NCBI GenBank assembly: GCA_947628565.1
Contig: CANRAH010000001.1
Location: 62,001 to 126,000 of the forward strand
Length of the DNA: 64,000 nt
From: an uncultured Bacilli bacterium
GTDB lineage: Bacteria; Bacillota_I; Bacilli_A; RF39; UBA660
Direction: 5' to 3'
Both the position numbers and the translations under genes were made by a program. The notes below the pieces were generated by a model that was not told the origin of the DNA, ran no database searches, and worked only from the letters and a program-made list of their open reading frames with translations. Below are positions 18,349 to 28,276 of the stretch, piece after piece (position 1 is the first letter of the stretch; every line of letters begins with the position of its first letter).

Positions 18349-18813
18349 ATGAAGAAATATTTATTAACTTTTCTTATAGCTTTAATAATAGGTCTTTTTC
18401 TTTTAAATTTTTCTTTAAAACAATATAATGATTATAGTGGAATAAAAGTATCCTCAAAATATGATGAAGTTTATTTTATACAGTATGGTGTTTTTTCTAG
18501 TGTAGAAAGTATGGAAGAAAATACAATTTCTCTTCAAAACTATGTATATACAATGGAAGATAATTTGTATTATGTATATATTGGTATTACTACTTTAGAA
18601 GAAAACGCTTTAAAATTACAAAAGTACTTTGAGAGTAAGGGTTATAAAACAATATTAAAAAAATTTGGAATATCTAATCAGGAGTTTATTAAATTGTTGG
18701 ATAATTATGATGAAGTTTTAAAAAAGACTGATGATGAAACAGCAATTTCATCTGTTAACAATCAGGTTTTATCAAAATATGAGGAGGTAGTTATAAATGG
18801 GAGTAAAAATTAA
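18349..18813 (+). CDS. Membrane-anchored SPOR-like protein
   Basis: 154 residues with one N-terminal membrane anchor (about 5-24) and an extracellular module that reads VYFIQYGVFSS, YYVYIGITTLEENALKLQKYFESKG, which is the pattern of a SPOR domain (binding of denuded peptidoglycan at division or spore septa). The domain assignment is from the alternating strand pattern and the Q-x-G-x-F-like start. The last 17 bases overlap radC and contain its GGAGG site. The position between the FtsK translocase and mreC/mreD fits an envelope role. Confidence 0.7.
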   Translation: MKKYLLTFLIALIIGLFLLNFSLKQYNDYSGIKVSSKYDEVYFIQYGVFSSVESMEENTISLQNYVYTMEDNLYYVYIGITTLEENALKLQKYFESKGYKTILKKFGISNQEFIKLLDNYDEVLKKTDDETAISSVNNQVLSKYEEVVINGSKN

Positions 18814-19486
18814 AGATATACCTCTTATTGATAGACCATGTGAAAGACTTATATTGAACGGAGTTGAATCTTTAAGTAATGAAGAACTGCTTGCAATTAT
18901 ATTTAAAACAGGTACTAAAGGATTAAGCTCAAAAGATTTAGCAGGTCAAATATTAAGTGATATAGGCAGTATAAAAAAATTCAAAGACATAAAATATGAA
19001 AATTTAAGCAAAATAAAGGGGATAGGGCAATCTAAAGCTTGTAATTTAATAGCGGCAATAGAGCTTGGTAAAAGAATTAATAAAGAAGTGGATTATATTA
19101 AAGATGTTAAGTTAACTAGCCCAGAAATAGTGTATAAATTTTATAAAGAGAAAATAGGTGATAAAAAGCAAGAATATTTTTATGCTGTTTATCTAGATAC
19201 AAGAAAAAAAATAATTGATGATAAATTACTATTTATCGGTACTGTAAATTATAGTATAGTTCACCCAAGAGAAGTTTTTAAGGAAGCATATTTACTTGGT
19301 GCAAGCGCGATATTATGTGTTCACAATCATCCAGCTGATAGTGCACTTCCAAGCAAAGAAGATTATGATATCACAGCTTCTTTAGTAGAAGCTGGAAAAT
19401 TGCTTGGAATAAAGGTTTTAGATCATATAATTATATGTAAAAATAATTATTATAGTTTTCTAGAAAATAAAGATATGTCCTTTTAA
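18797..19486 (+). CDS. radC: RadC/MPN-domain (JAB) protein
   Basis: 229 residues, complete. The N-terminal helix-hairpin-helix region (KIKGIGQSKACNLIAAIELG) is followed by the JAB/MPN metalloprotease-like domain with HNHPADSALPSKEDYDIT, holding the two histidines, serine and aspartate of the zinc site, and the family signature FIGTVNYSIVHPREVFKEA. RadC is conserved, but its repair role has been questioned; the biochemical activity is uncertain. It overlaps the SPOR-like gene and precedes mreC by 39 bases, the same order radC-mreC-mreD seen in many Bacillota. Confidence 0.93.
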   Translation: MGVKIKDIPLIDRPCERLILNGVESLSNEELLAIIFKTGTKGLSSKDLAGQILSDIGSIKKFKDIKYENLSKIKGIGQSKACNLIAAIELGKRINKEVDYIKDVKLTSPEIVYKFYKEKIGDKKQEYFYAVYLDTRKKIIDDKLLFIGTVNYSIVHPREVFKEAYLLGASAILCVHNHPADSALPSKEDYDITASLVEAGKLLGIKVLDHIIICKNNYYSFLENKDMSF

Positions 19487-19525
19487 AAAAGTCAAATATG
19501 ATATATAATAAAAATAGGTGATTAA

Positions 19526-20371
19526 ATGAAAAAGCATCAAAATAAAATAAAATATATAATAGCAGTTATAGTTTTTGTCTGTATTTTAATTGCTTATACA
19601 GCAAGGACTATAAATAAAGAAGGAGATTTAAACTTTTTTGAAAAGGCTATAAAAGACTCTGTTAATTTTAGTGCAAAAATTTTTTATTCACCAATAAAAT
19701 TTGTAAAGGATAAAGTAGAAATATTTAATGAAACAAAAGATTTATATGAAAAATATACTGCTTTAAAAGAGCAAGAAGAAAAAACAGAACTTTATTATTC
19801 ACAAATAGTGGAACTTCAAAAAGAGATAACAGAACTTAAATCTGTATTGGATCTTAATGCTACTTTGAGTGAATATACTTATGTAAATGCAACAATAATT
19901 AATAGAAATATTGGATATTGGTATGATACATTAGGTATTGATAAAGGTTCAAAAAATGGAATAAAATTAGGTGATGCGGTTATAACTTCAAATGGCTTAA
20001 TTGGTAAAATTTCTAGTGTGAGTAATTTTTCTAGTACTGTTAAACTGCTTACTACAGCCGAAATAAATAATAAAATTTCAGTTAAAATAAATAGTAAAGA
20101 TATATTTTTATATGGATTACTTGTTGGATATGATAGTAGTAAAAATGTGTATAAAATAGAAGGAATAACAAATTATGATATTATTAATGAAGGTGATATA
20201 GTTACTACAACAGGTTTAACAGATTATTTTCCAAGTGGTATTATAATAGGAAAAGTATCTAAGATTGTTAAGGACGAGTATGATCTTGAGGTAATAATAG
20301 AAGTAACTCCATCTGTTGATTTTTCAAACATTGGGATTGTTACTGTCTTAAATAGAAAGGCTAAAGAATAA
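19526..20371 (+). CDS. mreC: Rod shape-determining protein MreC
   Basis: 281 residues. An N-terminal membrane helix (about 9-26), a coiled coil (about 65-110, LKEQEEKTELYYSQIVELQKEITELKSVL split here by function) and a C-terminal double beta-barrel with the signatures VTSNGLIGKI, TTAEINNKIS, and GDIVTTTGL. MreC links the MreB cytoskeleton to peptidoglycan synthases on the outer face of the membrane. Its stop overlaps the mreD start (TAATG). The presence of mreC and mreD implies a walled cell with lateral growth. mreB itself is not in the window. Confidence 0.93.
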   Translation: MKKHQNKIKYIIAVIVFVCILIAYTARTINKEGDLNFFEKAIKDSVNFSAKIFYSPIKFVKDKVEIFNETKDLYEKYTALKEQEEKTELYYSQIVELQKEITELKSVLDLNATLSEYTYVNATIINRNIGYWYDTLGIDKGSKNGIKLGDAVITSNGLIGKISSVSNFSSTVKLLTTAEINNKISVKINSKDIFLYGLLVGYDSSKNVYKIEGITNYDIINEGDIVTTTGLTDYFPSGIIIGKVSKIVKDEYDLEVIIEVTPSVDFSNIGIVTVLNRKAKE

Positions 20372-20856
20372 TGATTTACTTTGCCTTAGTATTTTCTTTT
20401 TTGTTAGAAATTTCTTTTTCTAATATAATTCCTAATGACAGTATATTTATACCATTATTTTTACTTACCTCATTATGTATAATATATAAATATTCTAATA
20501 ACAAAAAAACTAATTTTTTATTTATATGTATAGTTTTTGGATTAATATATGATATTACATTTACTAATTCTGCATTTTTAAATACTTTGTCATTTTTAGC
20601 ATGTGGATATTTAATACAAATTGGATATCGTTATATAAATCCAAATATAATTAGTTTAAATATTTTAAATATATTAGTAATAATCGTATATAGATTTATA
20701 AGCTATATTTTGCTTGTAATGTTAGAATACATTGATATGAATCCATTATATCTATTAAAAGGTATATATTCATCGATAATTTTCAATATAATATATGGAG
20801 TATTATTTTATATAATAATATCAAAAATATTTAAATTAAAAAATGATAGTAAATAA
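20371..20856 (+). CDS. mreD: Rod shape-determining protein MreD
   Basis: 161 residues, almost entirely hydrophobic with about five membrane helices. It contains the typical MreD features: an early conserved Pro in the first loop (IIPNDSIFIPLFLL), FGLIYDITFTNSAFLNTLSFL and the C-terminal YGVLFYIII. MreD works with MreC in the elongation complex. It starts within the mreC stop and ends just before a perfect terminator, so it closes the operon. Confidence 0.88.
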   Translation: MIYFALVFSFLLEISFSNIIPNDSIFIPLFLLTSLCIIYKYSNNKKTNFLFICIVFGLIYDITFTNSAFLNTLSFLACGYLIQIGYRYINPNIISLNILNILVIIVYRFISYILLVMLEYIDMNPLYLLKGIYSSIIFNIIYGVLFYIIISKIFKLKNDSK

Positions 20857-20861
20857 TTTAC

Positions 20862-20887
20862 AAATCCAAAATATTTTGGATTTTTTT
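20862..20887 (+). terminator. Intrinsic terminator of the mre operon
   Basis: AAATCCAAAA (20862-20871) pairs perfectly with TTTTGGATTT (20874-20883), followed by a T run to 20887. Confidence 0.9.
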
Positions 20888-20896
20888 GTTTGTTTG

Positions 20897-20925
20897 TTGT
20901 TCTAAAAAAAATCGTATGTTATAAT
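20897..20925 (+). promoter_or_regulatory. nifJ promoter
   Basis: TTGTTC (20897-20902), 17-base spacer, TATAAT (20920-20925) with TG one base upstream of the -10 box. Confidence 0.75.
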
Positions 20926-20972
20926 AAATATATAATGAAAGGAGAATCTATTATATAGATTTGTGTGATTTG

Positions 20973-23900
20973 ATGAAAAAGATAGTTACAATGGATGGAT
21001 GTGAAGCATGCGCTAAAACAGCGTATCTATTTACAGAAATTGCAGGTATATATCCGATAACTCCATCAAGCCCTATGGCAGAGCATATAGATGAATGGAG
21101 TTCTTTAGATGAAACTAATATTTTTAATGATAAGGTAAAGGTTGTTGAAATGCAAAGTGAAGCAGGTGCAGCTGGATTTATACATGGGGCTTTGCAGAAT
21201 GGGACTTTAGCAACTACATTTACAGCAAGTCAAGGACTTTTACTTATGATACCAAATATGTATAAAATGGCTGGTGAAATGTTACCTTGTGTTATGCATG
21301 TAGCATCACGTAGCTTGTCAACTCATGCGTTATCTATATTTGGAGATCATCAAGACATATATGCTACACGACAAACAGGTTTTTGTATGTTGGCATCATC
21401 ATCAGTTCAAGATACAGCATACTTAAGTGCTATAGCTCATATGTCAGCAATAGAATTGAGGCTTCCTTTTTTACATTTTTTTGATGGATTTAGAACAAGT
21501 CATGAAATAGACAAAATACAAATTTTAGAAAAAGAAGACTACGAAAAAATATTTGATAAAAATTTAGTAAATAATTTTAGGCAAAGAGCTTTAAATCCTT
21601 CTAAGCCTAATACAAGAGGAACAGCTGAAAATGATGATATATATTTTCAAGCAACAGAAGTTAGAAATAAATTTTATGATAAAGTGCCTGATGTAGTAAA
21701 TAGATATATGCAAAAACTTAATGAACTTGCAGATACGAATTATAAACCATTTAATTATTATGGAGATAAAAATGCTAAAAAGGTTATAATTGCAATGGGT
21801 TCAGTTTGTGAAACTATAAAAGAAACGATTGATGCTTTAAATTCAAATTTAGGATTGGTTGAAGTACATTTATATCGCCCTTTTTCAACTAAATATTTAT
21901 TAGATGTATTACCTAAAGAAGTTGAAAAAATTGCAGTGTTAGATAGAACAAAAGAATTTGGCTCAAGAGAACCATTATATTTAGATGTTGTAGCTGCATT
22001 AAAAGATAGAAATGTTAAAATAGTTGGTGGAAGATATGGATTATCTAGTAAAAATACAAATCCATCTCATATAAAAGCAATATATGATATGCTTGATAAT
22101 CCAAAGGATAATTTTACTGTAGGTATAGTTGATGATGTTACTAACTTAAGTTTAAAAGAGACTGATTTTAAAATAAAAAATAGTAAAGAAATATTAATTT
22201 ATGGATATGGTTCAGATGGAATGGTTAGCGCATCTAAATCAATAATTAAATTAATTGGAGATAATACAGAAAAATTTATACAAGGTTATTTTCAATATGA
22301 TTCTAAAAAATCTGGAGGAGTGACGGTTTCCCATTTAAGGATAAGCAACAATAAAATCAGATCTACATATTATGTTGAAGATCCTGATATTGTGGTAGTA
22401 TCTAAGGATAGTTATTTTAATGATTTTGAATTATTAAATAAAATAGGCAAAGATTCTATTATGATTATAAACACATCTAAAACTGCTGAGGAATTAAATA
22501 CTTTATTTTCTCCAAAATTAAAAAGATTGATTAAAGAAAATAATACTAAAGTATATACTTTAAATGCATATGATATAGCAACTAAAGTTGGTCTACTAAA
22601 CAAAATAAGTATGATTATGGAATCGGCAATATTATACATTACTAATTTAATAGATTATAAATTTGCTAAAGATAAACTTATAGAATATATTAAAACTAAG
22701 TTTTCTAAAAAAGGTGATGATATAGTAAATGCTAATATAAAAGCATTAGATATGGTAGAATTTGCTATTAAGGAAATTAATGTAGATTTTGATATTAAAC
22801 CAGATGAATCAAAAAATTTAAATATATATGAAACAATGATGAAAAGAGAAGGAAATCTACTTCCAACATCTGCTTTTTTAAAAATGCCAAGTGGTATATT
22901 TGATGGCGGATTATCTAAAATAGAAAATAAATATGTAAGTGAAGTAGTCCCACATTATATAAAAGAAAATTGTATAAGTTGTAATAATTGCGCTTTTGTA
23001 TGTCCTCATTCAGTAATAAGACCTTATCTTTTATCATTAGATGAATATAATAAAGCACCAGAATATGTTAAAGTAATGTGTAAAAAAGTAGAAGATTATT
23101 ATTTTACTATTGGTATATGTATCAAGTCATGCACAGGTTGTGGACTTTGTGTTAAAACATGCCCAGGATTTAAAGGAAATAAAGCATTAACATTCAATAA
23201 TTTAAATAACGAAATTAAATCTATGGAGCAAGAAAGGTTTGATTATTTAAATAATAATATAACAGTAAAAGATAATATAAATAAAAATACAATCAAGGGG
23301 CTAGGATTTATACCTCCTAAATTTGAATATTGCGGAGCTTGTATGGGATGTGGAGAAACTTCATATATAAAAATACTTACTCAACTTTTTAATGATAATT
23401 TGATAATTGCAAATGCAACAGGATGTTCATCTATTTATGGAGGAAGTGCTCCTTCAACTCCATATACACTTCCTTGGGCAAGTTCACTTTTTGAAGATAA
23501 TGCTGAATATGGTTATGGTATGCTTATTAGTAATAACTTAATTAGAAATAGAATAAAAAAAATAATGGAAGAAAATTTAAATAGTGAAAATAAAGAATTA
23601 TATAAAATGTGGCTTGATAACTATGATTCTTATGAAAAAACAAAAGAAGTATATGATAATTTAAAAAATATTCCAAAAGAACTTGAGGAAATAAAAGACT
23701 ATATTATATCAAGAAATTATTGGTGTATTGGTGGAGATGGTTGGGCATATGATATAGGATTTAGTGGAATTGATCATGTCCTTGCAAGTAATGATAATAT
23801 AAATATATTAGTTTTAGATACACAAGTTTATTCAAATACAGGAGGACAATCAAGTAAGGCTAGTGAAATAGGAAGTATTGCTTCATTTGCAACTAGTGGT

Positions 23901-24347
23901 AAAAAAACTAATAAAAAAGATTTAGCTAGAATTAGCATGTGCTACAAAAGTGCCTATGTAGCTCAAGTATCTTTAGGTGCGAATATGATGCAAGTAATTC
24001 GTGCATTAAAAGAAGCAAGTGAATATAATGGACCTTCTATAGTAATAGCTTATTCACCTTGTATTTCACATGGCATAAAGGGTGGAATGAGTAATACTTT
24101 AGCTATGGAAAAGAAAGCTGTAGAATGTGGATATTTCCCTATATTTAGAAGACATCCTATAAATGGATTTACTTTAGATTATAAAAATGTTGATTTTGAT
24201 AAATATGAGGAATTTTTAGATCTTCAAACGAGATATTCACTTTTGAATAAAGTAAATAAAGATTATGAGGCATTACTTAAAGAAAATAAAGAAAATGCAA
24301 AAGAAAGATTTGAATATTATAAAGGTTTGGAAAAGGTTGAAAAATAA
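20973..24347 (+). CDS. nifJ: Pyruvate:ferredoxin (flavodoxin) oxidoreductase
   Basis: 1124 residues from the ATG at 20973, giving the family start MKKIVTMDG; an in-frame TTG at 20961 would add four residues. The enzyme oxidises pyruvate to acetyl-CoA and CO2, passing electrons to ferredoxin. All parts are present in one chain: the pyrimidine domain with GIYPITPSSPMAEH, the transketolase-C-like and EKR domains, two 4Fe-4S motifs (CISCNNCAFVCP near 667 and CTGCGLCVKTCP near 719), then the thiamine diphosphate domain with CGACMGCGETSY, the NATGCSSIYGGSAPSTPY loop and the GGDGWAYDIGF / NTGGQSSK cofactor motifs. This marks an anaerobic or microaerophilic lifestyle. Confidence 0.97.
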   Translation: MKKIVTMDGCEACAKTAYLFTEIAGIYPITPSSPMAEHIDEWSSLDETNIFNDKVKVVEMQSEAGAAGFIHGALQNGTLATTFTASQGLLLMIPNMYKMAGEMLPCVMHVASRSLSTHALSIFGDHQDIYATRQTGFCMLASSSVQDTAYLSAIAHMSAIELRLPFLHFFDGFRTSHEIDKIQILEKEDYEKIFDKNLVNNFRQRALNPSKPNTRGTAENDDIYFQATEVRNKFYDKVPDVVNRYMQKLNELADTNYKPFNYYGDKNAKKVIIAMGSVCETIKETIDALNSNLGLVEVHLYRPFSTKYLLDVLPKEVEKIAVLDRTKEFGSREPLYLDVVAALKDRNVKIVGGRYGLSSKNTNPSHIKAIYDMLDNPKDNFTVGIVDDVTNLSLKETDFKIKNSKEILIYGYGSDGMVSASKSIIKLIGDNTEKFIQGYFQYDSKKSGGVTVSHLRISNNKIRSTYYVEDPDIVVVSKDSYFNDFELLNKIGKDSIMIINTSKTAEELNTLFSPKLKRLIKENNTKVYTLNAYDIATKVGLLNKISMIMESAILYITNLIDYKFAKDKLIEYIKTKFSKKGDDIVNANIKALDMVEFAIKEINVDFDIKPDESKNLNIYETMMKREGNLLPTSAFLKMPSGIFDGGLSKIENKYVSEVVPHYIKENCISCNNCAFVCPHSVIRPYLLSLDEYNKAPEYVKVMCKKVEDYYFTIGICIKSCTGCGLCVKTCPGFKGNKALTFNNLNNEIKSMEQERFDYLNNNITVKDNINKNTIKGLGFIPPKFEYCGACMGCGETSYIKILTQLFNDNLIIANATGCSSIYGGSAPSTPYTLPWASSLFEDNAEYGYGMLISNNLIRNRIKKIMEENLNSENKELYKMWLDNYDSYEKTKEVYDNLKNIPKELEEIKDYIISRNYWCIGGDGWAYDIGFSGIDHVLASNDNINILVLDTQVYSNTGGQSSKASEIGSIASFATSGKKTNKKDLARISMCYKSAYVAQVSLGANMMQVIRALKEASEYNGPSIVIAYSPCISHGIKGGMSNTLAMEKKAVECGYFPIFRRHPINGFTLDYKNVDFDKYEEFLDLQTRYSLLNKVNKDYEALLKENKENAKERFEYYKGLEKVEK

Positions 24348-24369
24348 TATTAATCTTTTTTTTGTTATA

Positions 24370-24378
24370 TGCTATAAT
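24370..24378 (+). promoter_or_regulatory. Extended -10 promoter
   Basis: TG-C-TATAAT at 24370-24378, ahead of the gene at 24404; the site AGGTGA precedes that ATG. No clear terminator separates it from nifJ. Confidence 0.55.
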
Positions 24379-24403
24379 TAAATAGTAGGTAAGTAGGTGA
24401 CTT

Positions 24404-25396
24404 ATGGGAATAAAATTTTTTAAAAAAGATTTAAAAAAATATAGATTAAAACTATCAAAGAAATTAAAAGGCAATGGAGGATATAGTATTCTTAGAAGTA
24501 GTAAGTCATTAAATGAAAATGAAGTTTTAATAGATTTATCCAAAGAATATGATGAGGTAGGCTATATGCCACAAGAATTAGGAGAAGAACTTGATCATTT
24601 ATTTTTAGCTGATGATTATATAATAGGAATACATAGAACTGGTTATACTCCAATGGATGATGAAATGATTAGTAGCACATTTTCAAAAGGATTAATAAAC
24701 AATGGAGATGTTATGCAGGGTGCATTTGGTAGTTTTGGTAGTTATATTAATATTGAAAAAACAGTAACCATTTGTAGTAATTTTCCTATTTTAAATATTC
24801 AACTTAAAAGTGCTAATTCGTATAAGGGTTCTGATGGTTGTATAATTATTAAAATACCAAAATCATATTTAGGTAAAAAAGATGGGGATTTAAAACCAAT
24901 TTACTATAATGATAATGGTCAAATTAAATTACTGCCAGAATTTATTTATGGATATGTTAAGGTAGATAGTGAAGGAAAAATTAGTAATATTATTCATAAT
25001 CCAAATTATAGTGATATACATGATTTAGATAATACTAATCTTTTATATGACTCATCAGCTTTGGATAAAGCAAAAAGGCAAGGAATTAATTTAGAAAATA
25101 ATGATATAAGCTTAAATGATAAATATTTAATAATAAAAAAAGCATATCAAGATACATTAATAAAAAATGGAGATAAACAAGCACAAGCAGCATTAAATGT
25201 TTTAATTAATAATAATGATGTTAAATATTTTACAGGTAAAGAAAATAAGGCATTATTAAAAAAATATATAATATATGGTCAAATACTTAAAATACTAGAA
25301 TTTGGTATGGATAATCCTAGTAATAATAAAAATGATATTATTAATAGTTTTATAAACGATAATAAAATAGAAAATAAAAATGTTATTAGTAGATAA
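24404..25396 (+). CDS. Hypothetical protein, possible ADP-ribosyltransferase-like fold
   Basis: 330 residues, not firmly recognised. Soluble, basic N-terminus. Residues about 70-100 read YIIGIHRTGYTPMDDEMISSTFSKGLINNG: a strand ending in H-R-T-G (77-80) followed by a helix and ..GLIN. This arrangement resembles the first active-site strand of several ADP-ribosyltransferase families (H-x-T/S then a helix leading to a GL turn). The next conserved-looking block is TVTICSNFP... GCIIIKIPKSYL (about 124-163), which could supply further core strands. The C-terminal third (about 225-320) is helical. The fold link is a guess from motif shape, without an alignment. Confidence 0.6.
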   Translation: MGIKFFKKDLKKYRLKLSKKLKGNGGYSILRSSKSLNENEVLIDLSKEYDEVGYMPQELGEELDHLFLADDYIIGIHRTGYTPMDDEMISSTFSKGLINNGDVMQGAFGSFGSYINIEKTVTICSNFPILNIQLKSANSYKGSDGCIIIKIPKSYLGKKDGDLKPIYYNDNGQIKLLPEFIYGYVKVDSEGKISNIIHNPNYSDIHDLDNTNLLYDSSALDKAKRQGINLENNDISLNDKYLIIKKAYQDTLIKNGDKQAQAALNVLINNNDVKYFTGKENKALLKKYIIYGQILKILEFGMDNPSNNKNDIINSFINDNKIENKNVISR

Positions 25397-25451
25397 TTTA
25401 TTTATTAATAAGTATAAAAATAAAGTGATCAAATTTTTATATAATTAAATG

Positions 25452-25482
25452 AGGAAATTATTATTTAAAAAATTTCCTTTTT
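25452..25482 (+). terminator. Intrinsic terminator upstream of rny
   Basis: AGGAAATT (25452-25459) / AATTTCCT (25471-25478), 11-base loop, T-rich tail. The remaining part of the 175-base gap holds the GGAGG site of rny (25561-25565). Confidence 0.75.
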
Positions 25483-25571
25483 ATTTTAGTATTACAATCT
25501 TGATTTATTTTAGAATAACTATTATAATAATATTAGAGTTAAAAACTCGTTTTAGGAAATGGAGGAATAAT

Positions 25572-27125
25572 ATGCCAAATGTTATAAGCTCCATTTTGCT
25601 AGTCCTTTTAGGACTTATTGTTGGAATAATCGGAATGTTTATATTTAATCTTATTAGAAAAAATCAGGCTACAGATAAATCTCGTAAGATTTTAGAGGAT
25701 GCTCGTATTGAAGGCGAGAAAATAAAAAAAGATTTTATTGCTGAAGCAAAAGAAGAAGCTTTAGAAATAAAAGCAAAGAGTGAAGAAGAAATAAAAGAAA
25801 AAAAATTAGAAATTAAAGAATCTGAAAATAGACTTTTAACTCGTGAAGAAAACATTGATAGAAGAGATGAAAATCTTCAAAAAAGGGAAAATTTATTGGA
25901 AGAAAAAGAAAAAAATATTTTAGATAAACAAAAAGATATTCAAGAACAAGAAGCAAATGTGGAGAAAATAAAAGAAGAACAGATAAAAGTTTTAGAGAAT
26001 ATAAGTGGTTATACTAAAGAACAAGCAAAAAAATTAGTAATGAAACAAGTAGAAGAATCTATGTCTTTAGAAATTGCATCATATATAAAAGAAAAAGAGG
26101 CAGAAGCTAAATTAGAGGTAGATAAAAAATCAAAAAATATGCTTGTTGAAAGTATGCAGAAGTATGCAAGTGATGTTGTTGAAGAACAAACAATAACAGT
26201 TGTTAATTTACCAAATGATGAAATGAAAGGTAGAATAATAGGTAGAGAAGGAAGAAATATACGTACAATAGAAGCAGTTACTGGTGTTGATTTAATAATA
26301 GATGATACCCCAGAAGCTATAGTTTTATCTTCATTTGATCCGTTAAGAAGAGAAATCGCACGTATTACTATAGAGACATTGATAAAAGATGGAAGAATTC
26401 ATCCTGCAAGAATCGAGGAAATATACGATAAAACTTGTAAGGAAATTAAGGAAAAAATAATTGAATATGGGCAAAATGCCTTATTTGAATTAGGCCTTAC
26501 AAAAGTGGAACCTGAGATAATAGAATTAATAGGTAAGTTACACTTCCGTACTAGTTATGGCCAAAATGCCTTAAAACATTCTATTGAAGTAGCGCAATTA
26601 TGTGGAATAATGGCAGGAGAAATAGGTGAAAATGCAACACTTGCTAAAAGAGCTGGTTTGATGCATGATATAGGTAAAGCTATTGACCATGAAATAGAAG
26701 GTAGCCATGTCGAAATAGGTGCAAATATTGCTAAAAAATATAAGGAAAATGATATAGTAGTAAACGCAATTGAATCTCATCATGGAGATACAGAACCTAA
26801 AAGTGTTATTGCTGAATTAGTTGCTATTGCGGATACTTTATCAGCAACTAGACCTGGAGCAAGAAATGATTCTTTAGAAAATTATGTACAACGACTTCAT
26901 GATTTAGAAAATATTGCGAATGAACAAAAAGGTGTCGATACAGCCTTTGCAATGCAAGCAGGAAGAGAATTACGTGTCATAGTTAAACCTGAAGAAATAA
27001 GTGATGTTGAAAGTTATAAGATTGCTCGTGATATTAAAAATAGAATAGAATCAGAATTACAATATCCAGGTACTATAAAAGTAACAGTGGTAAGAGAAAC
27101 AAGAGTTGTAGAAGAAGCAAAATAG
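25572..27125 (+). CDS. rny: Ribonuclease Y
   Basis: 517 residues from the ATG at 25572, chosen because GGAGGAATAAT stands right before it; the upstream open frame runs through a terminator. N-terminal membrane anchor (about 5-26), a long coiled coil (about 35-190, Glu/Lys-rich), a KH domain with [15 protein letters not shown], and the HD domain with LKHSIEVA and [11 protein letters not shown]. RNase Y is the membrane-bound endonuclease that starts mRNA turnover in many Bacillota. Length and order of domains are standard. The gene ends in a terminator formed by its last codons. Confidence 0.97.
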   Translation: MPNVISSILLVLLGLIVGIIGMFIFNLIRKNQATDKSRKILEDARIEGEKIKKDFIAEAKEEALEIKAKSEEEIKEKKLEIKESENRLLTREENIDRRDENLQKRENLLEEKEKNILDKQKDIQEQEANVEKIKEEQIKVLENISGYTKEQAKKLVMKQVEESMSLEIASYIKEKEAEAKLEVDKKSKNMLVESMQKYASDVVEEQTITVVNLPNDEMKGRIIGREGRNIRTIEAVTGVDLIIDDTPEAIVLSSFDPLRREIARITIETLIKDGRIHPARIEEIYDKTCKEIKEKIIEYGQNALFELGLTKVEPEIIELIGKLHFRTSYGQNALKHSIEVAQLCGIMAGEIGENATLAKRAGLMHDIGKAIDHEIEGSHVEIGANIAKKYKENDIVVNAIESHHGDTEPKSVIAELVAIADTLSATRPGARNDSLENYVQRLHDLENIANEQKGVDTAFAMQAGRELRVIVKPEEISDVESYKIARDIKNRIESELQYPGTIKVTVVRETRVVEEAK

Positions 27126-27134
27126 CTTCTTTTT
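27112..27134 (+). terminator. Intrinsic terminator of rny
   Basis: AAGAAGC (27112-27118) pairs with GCTTCTT (27125-27131), 6-base loop, T tract to 27134. The left arm is within the coding sequence. Confidence 0.85.
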
Positions 27135-27224
27135 ATATAAATTTCATTTAATAATTTAATAAAAGTATTGTAAATATCATAAAATTATGATATCATTAAT
27201 AGCGTGATCCGCTGATTTTAAAAT

Positions 27225-27233
27225 TGGTATAAT
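27225..27233 (+). promoter_or_regulatory. Extended -10 promoter of rplS
   Basis: TG-G-TATAAT at 27225-27233. Upstream lie a perfect palindrome-like TATCATA/TATGATA (about 27175-27192) and a short AGCG/CGCT hairpin (27201-27212). Confidence 0.6.
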
Positions 27234-27271
27234 TAATTATGATCATAAATTTAATAAAGGAGAGTGACATT

Positions 27272-27628
27272 ATGAATTTGATTGATAAGATTACTAAAAA
27301 GCAAATAAGAACTGATATACCAGAGTTCAGAGTTGGTGATACAGTAAGAGTTGATATAAAAATAGATGAAGTAGACTCACAAGGTAATAAAAAAGTTAGA
27401 ATTCAAGCATTCGAGGGATTAGTAATGGCTATTAAAGGTTCAGGAATTAGTAGAACTTTTACAGTTAGAAAAGTTTCTGGAAATGTTGGAACAGAAAAAA
27501 CTTTACCAGTTAATTCACCAAAAATTGATAAAATAGTAGTTGTAAGAAAAGGTAAGGTAAGAAGAGCTAAATTAAATTATATTAGAAAGTCTTCTAATAA
27601 AACACCAAAGATTAAAGAAAGAGTATAA
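27272..27628 (+). CDS. rplS: 50S ribosomal protein L19
   Basis: 118 residues from the ATG at 27272, preceded by AAAGGAGAG; an earlier in-frame ATG at 27239 would overlap the promoter spacing and is rejected. L19 sits at the subunit interface of the ribosome. Signatures include [38 protein letters not shown], and the C-terminal RRAKLNYIR. It stands alone, separated from its usual rimM-trmD neighbours, with its own promoter and terminator. Confidence 0.97.
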   Translation: MNLIDKITKKQIRTDIPEFRVGDTVRVDIKIDEVDSQGNKKVRIQAFEGLVMAIKGSGISRTFTVRKVSGNVGTEKTLPVNSPKIDKIVVVRKGKVRRAKLNYIRKSSNKTPKIKERV

Positions 27629-27649
27629 GGCTTTTATGCCTTATTTTTG
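27625..27649 (+). terminator. Intrinsic terminator of rplS
   Basis: ATAAGGC (27625-27631) / GCCTTAT (27638-27644), 6-base loop, then a T-rich tail. The left arm overlaps the stop codon. Confidence 0.85.
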
Positions 27650-27662
27650 TTAGGGTGATATA

Positions 27663-28163
27663 GTGAAAAAATTTATTAAAGAAATATATCCTTATTTAAT
27701 AATTATATTGATTGTAGTATTTTTTAGAACTTATATAGCAACACCAGTTCGTGTTGATGGTGCTTCTATGAAATCAACTTTGCTTGATGGTGATATTCTA
27801 GTATTAAATAAATTAGATAAATCATTTGAAAGGTTTGATATAGTTGTAGTGAGTGTAAATAATACTAAAATAGTAAAGAGAATAATTGGATTACCAAATG
27901 AAAAAGTAGAGTATAATGATAATGTGTTATATATAAATGATAAACCAATTACTCAATTCTTTTTTGAGACAGATGATTTTTCATTAAAAGAATTGTACAA
28001 TATAGAAACGCTGCCAGATGATTATTATTTTGTAATGGGAGATAATAGAAAAGTTTCATCAGATAGTAGAGATTATAGAATTGGACTTATAAATAAATCT
28101 CAAATATTAGGTACAACTTCTATAAGGTTATATCCCTTTAACAAAATTGGAAAAGTTAAATAG
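27663..28163 (+). CDS. lepB: Signal peptidase I
   Basis: 166 residues, starting with GTG at 27663 after an AGGGTGAT site. One membrane helix (about 8-26) and an extracellular serine protease domain. The nucleophile is Ser in DGASMKSTL (about 36) and the general base Lys in KIVKRIIGLPNE; the later box MGDNRKVSSDSRDYR fits family box D/E. It removes N-terminal signal peptides from exported proteins such as the secreted and adhesin proteins encoded in this window. The short Bacillota-type length is normal. Only a terminator separates it from rplS. Confidence 0.95.
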   Translation: MKKFIKEIYPYLIIILIVVFFRTYIATPVRVDGASMKSTLLDGDILVLNKLDKSFERFDIVVVSVNNTKIVKRIIGLPNEKVEYNDNVLYINDKPITQFFFETDDFSLKELYNIETLPDDYYFVMGDNRKVSSDSRDYRIGLINKSQILGTTSIRLYPFNKIGKVK

Positions 28164-28187
28164 TACTGTTATAGTACTTTTATTTTT
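28162..28187 (+). terminator. Weak intrinsic terminator
   Basis: AGTACT (28162-28167) / AGTACT (28173-28178) with a 5-base loop and a T-rich tail; the stem is short. Confidence 0.5.
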
Positions 28188-28276
28188 AGAAAAAATAGTA
28201 TATAATTTACTTAAGTCAAATTAGTATAATTAAATTAATTATAAAAACAAATAGAAAGGAATTAATCAGTGATTAT

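Noticed and set aside
27200-27271. Ribosomal protein L19 leader RNA upstream of rplS
   Set aside because: Only a 4-bp AGCG/CGCT hairpin is visible and the promoter lies after it, so it would not be in the transcript.
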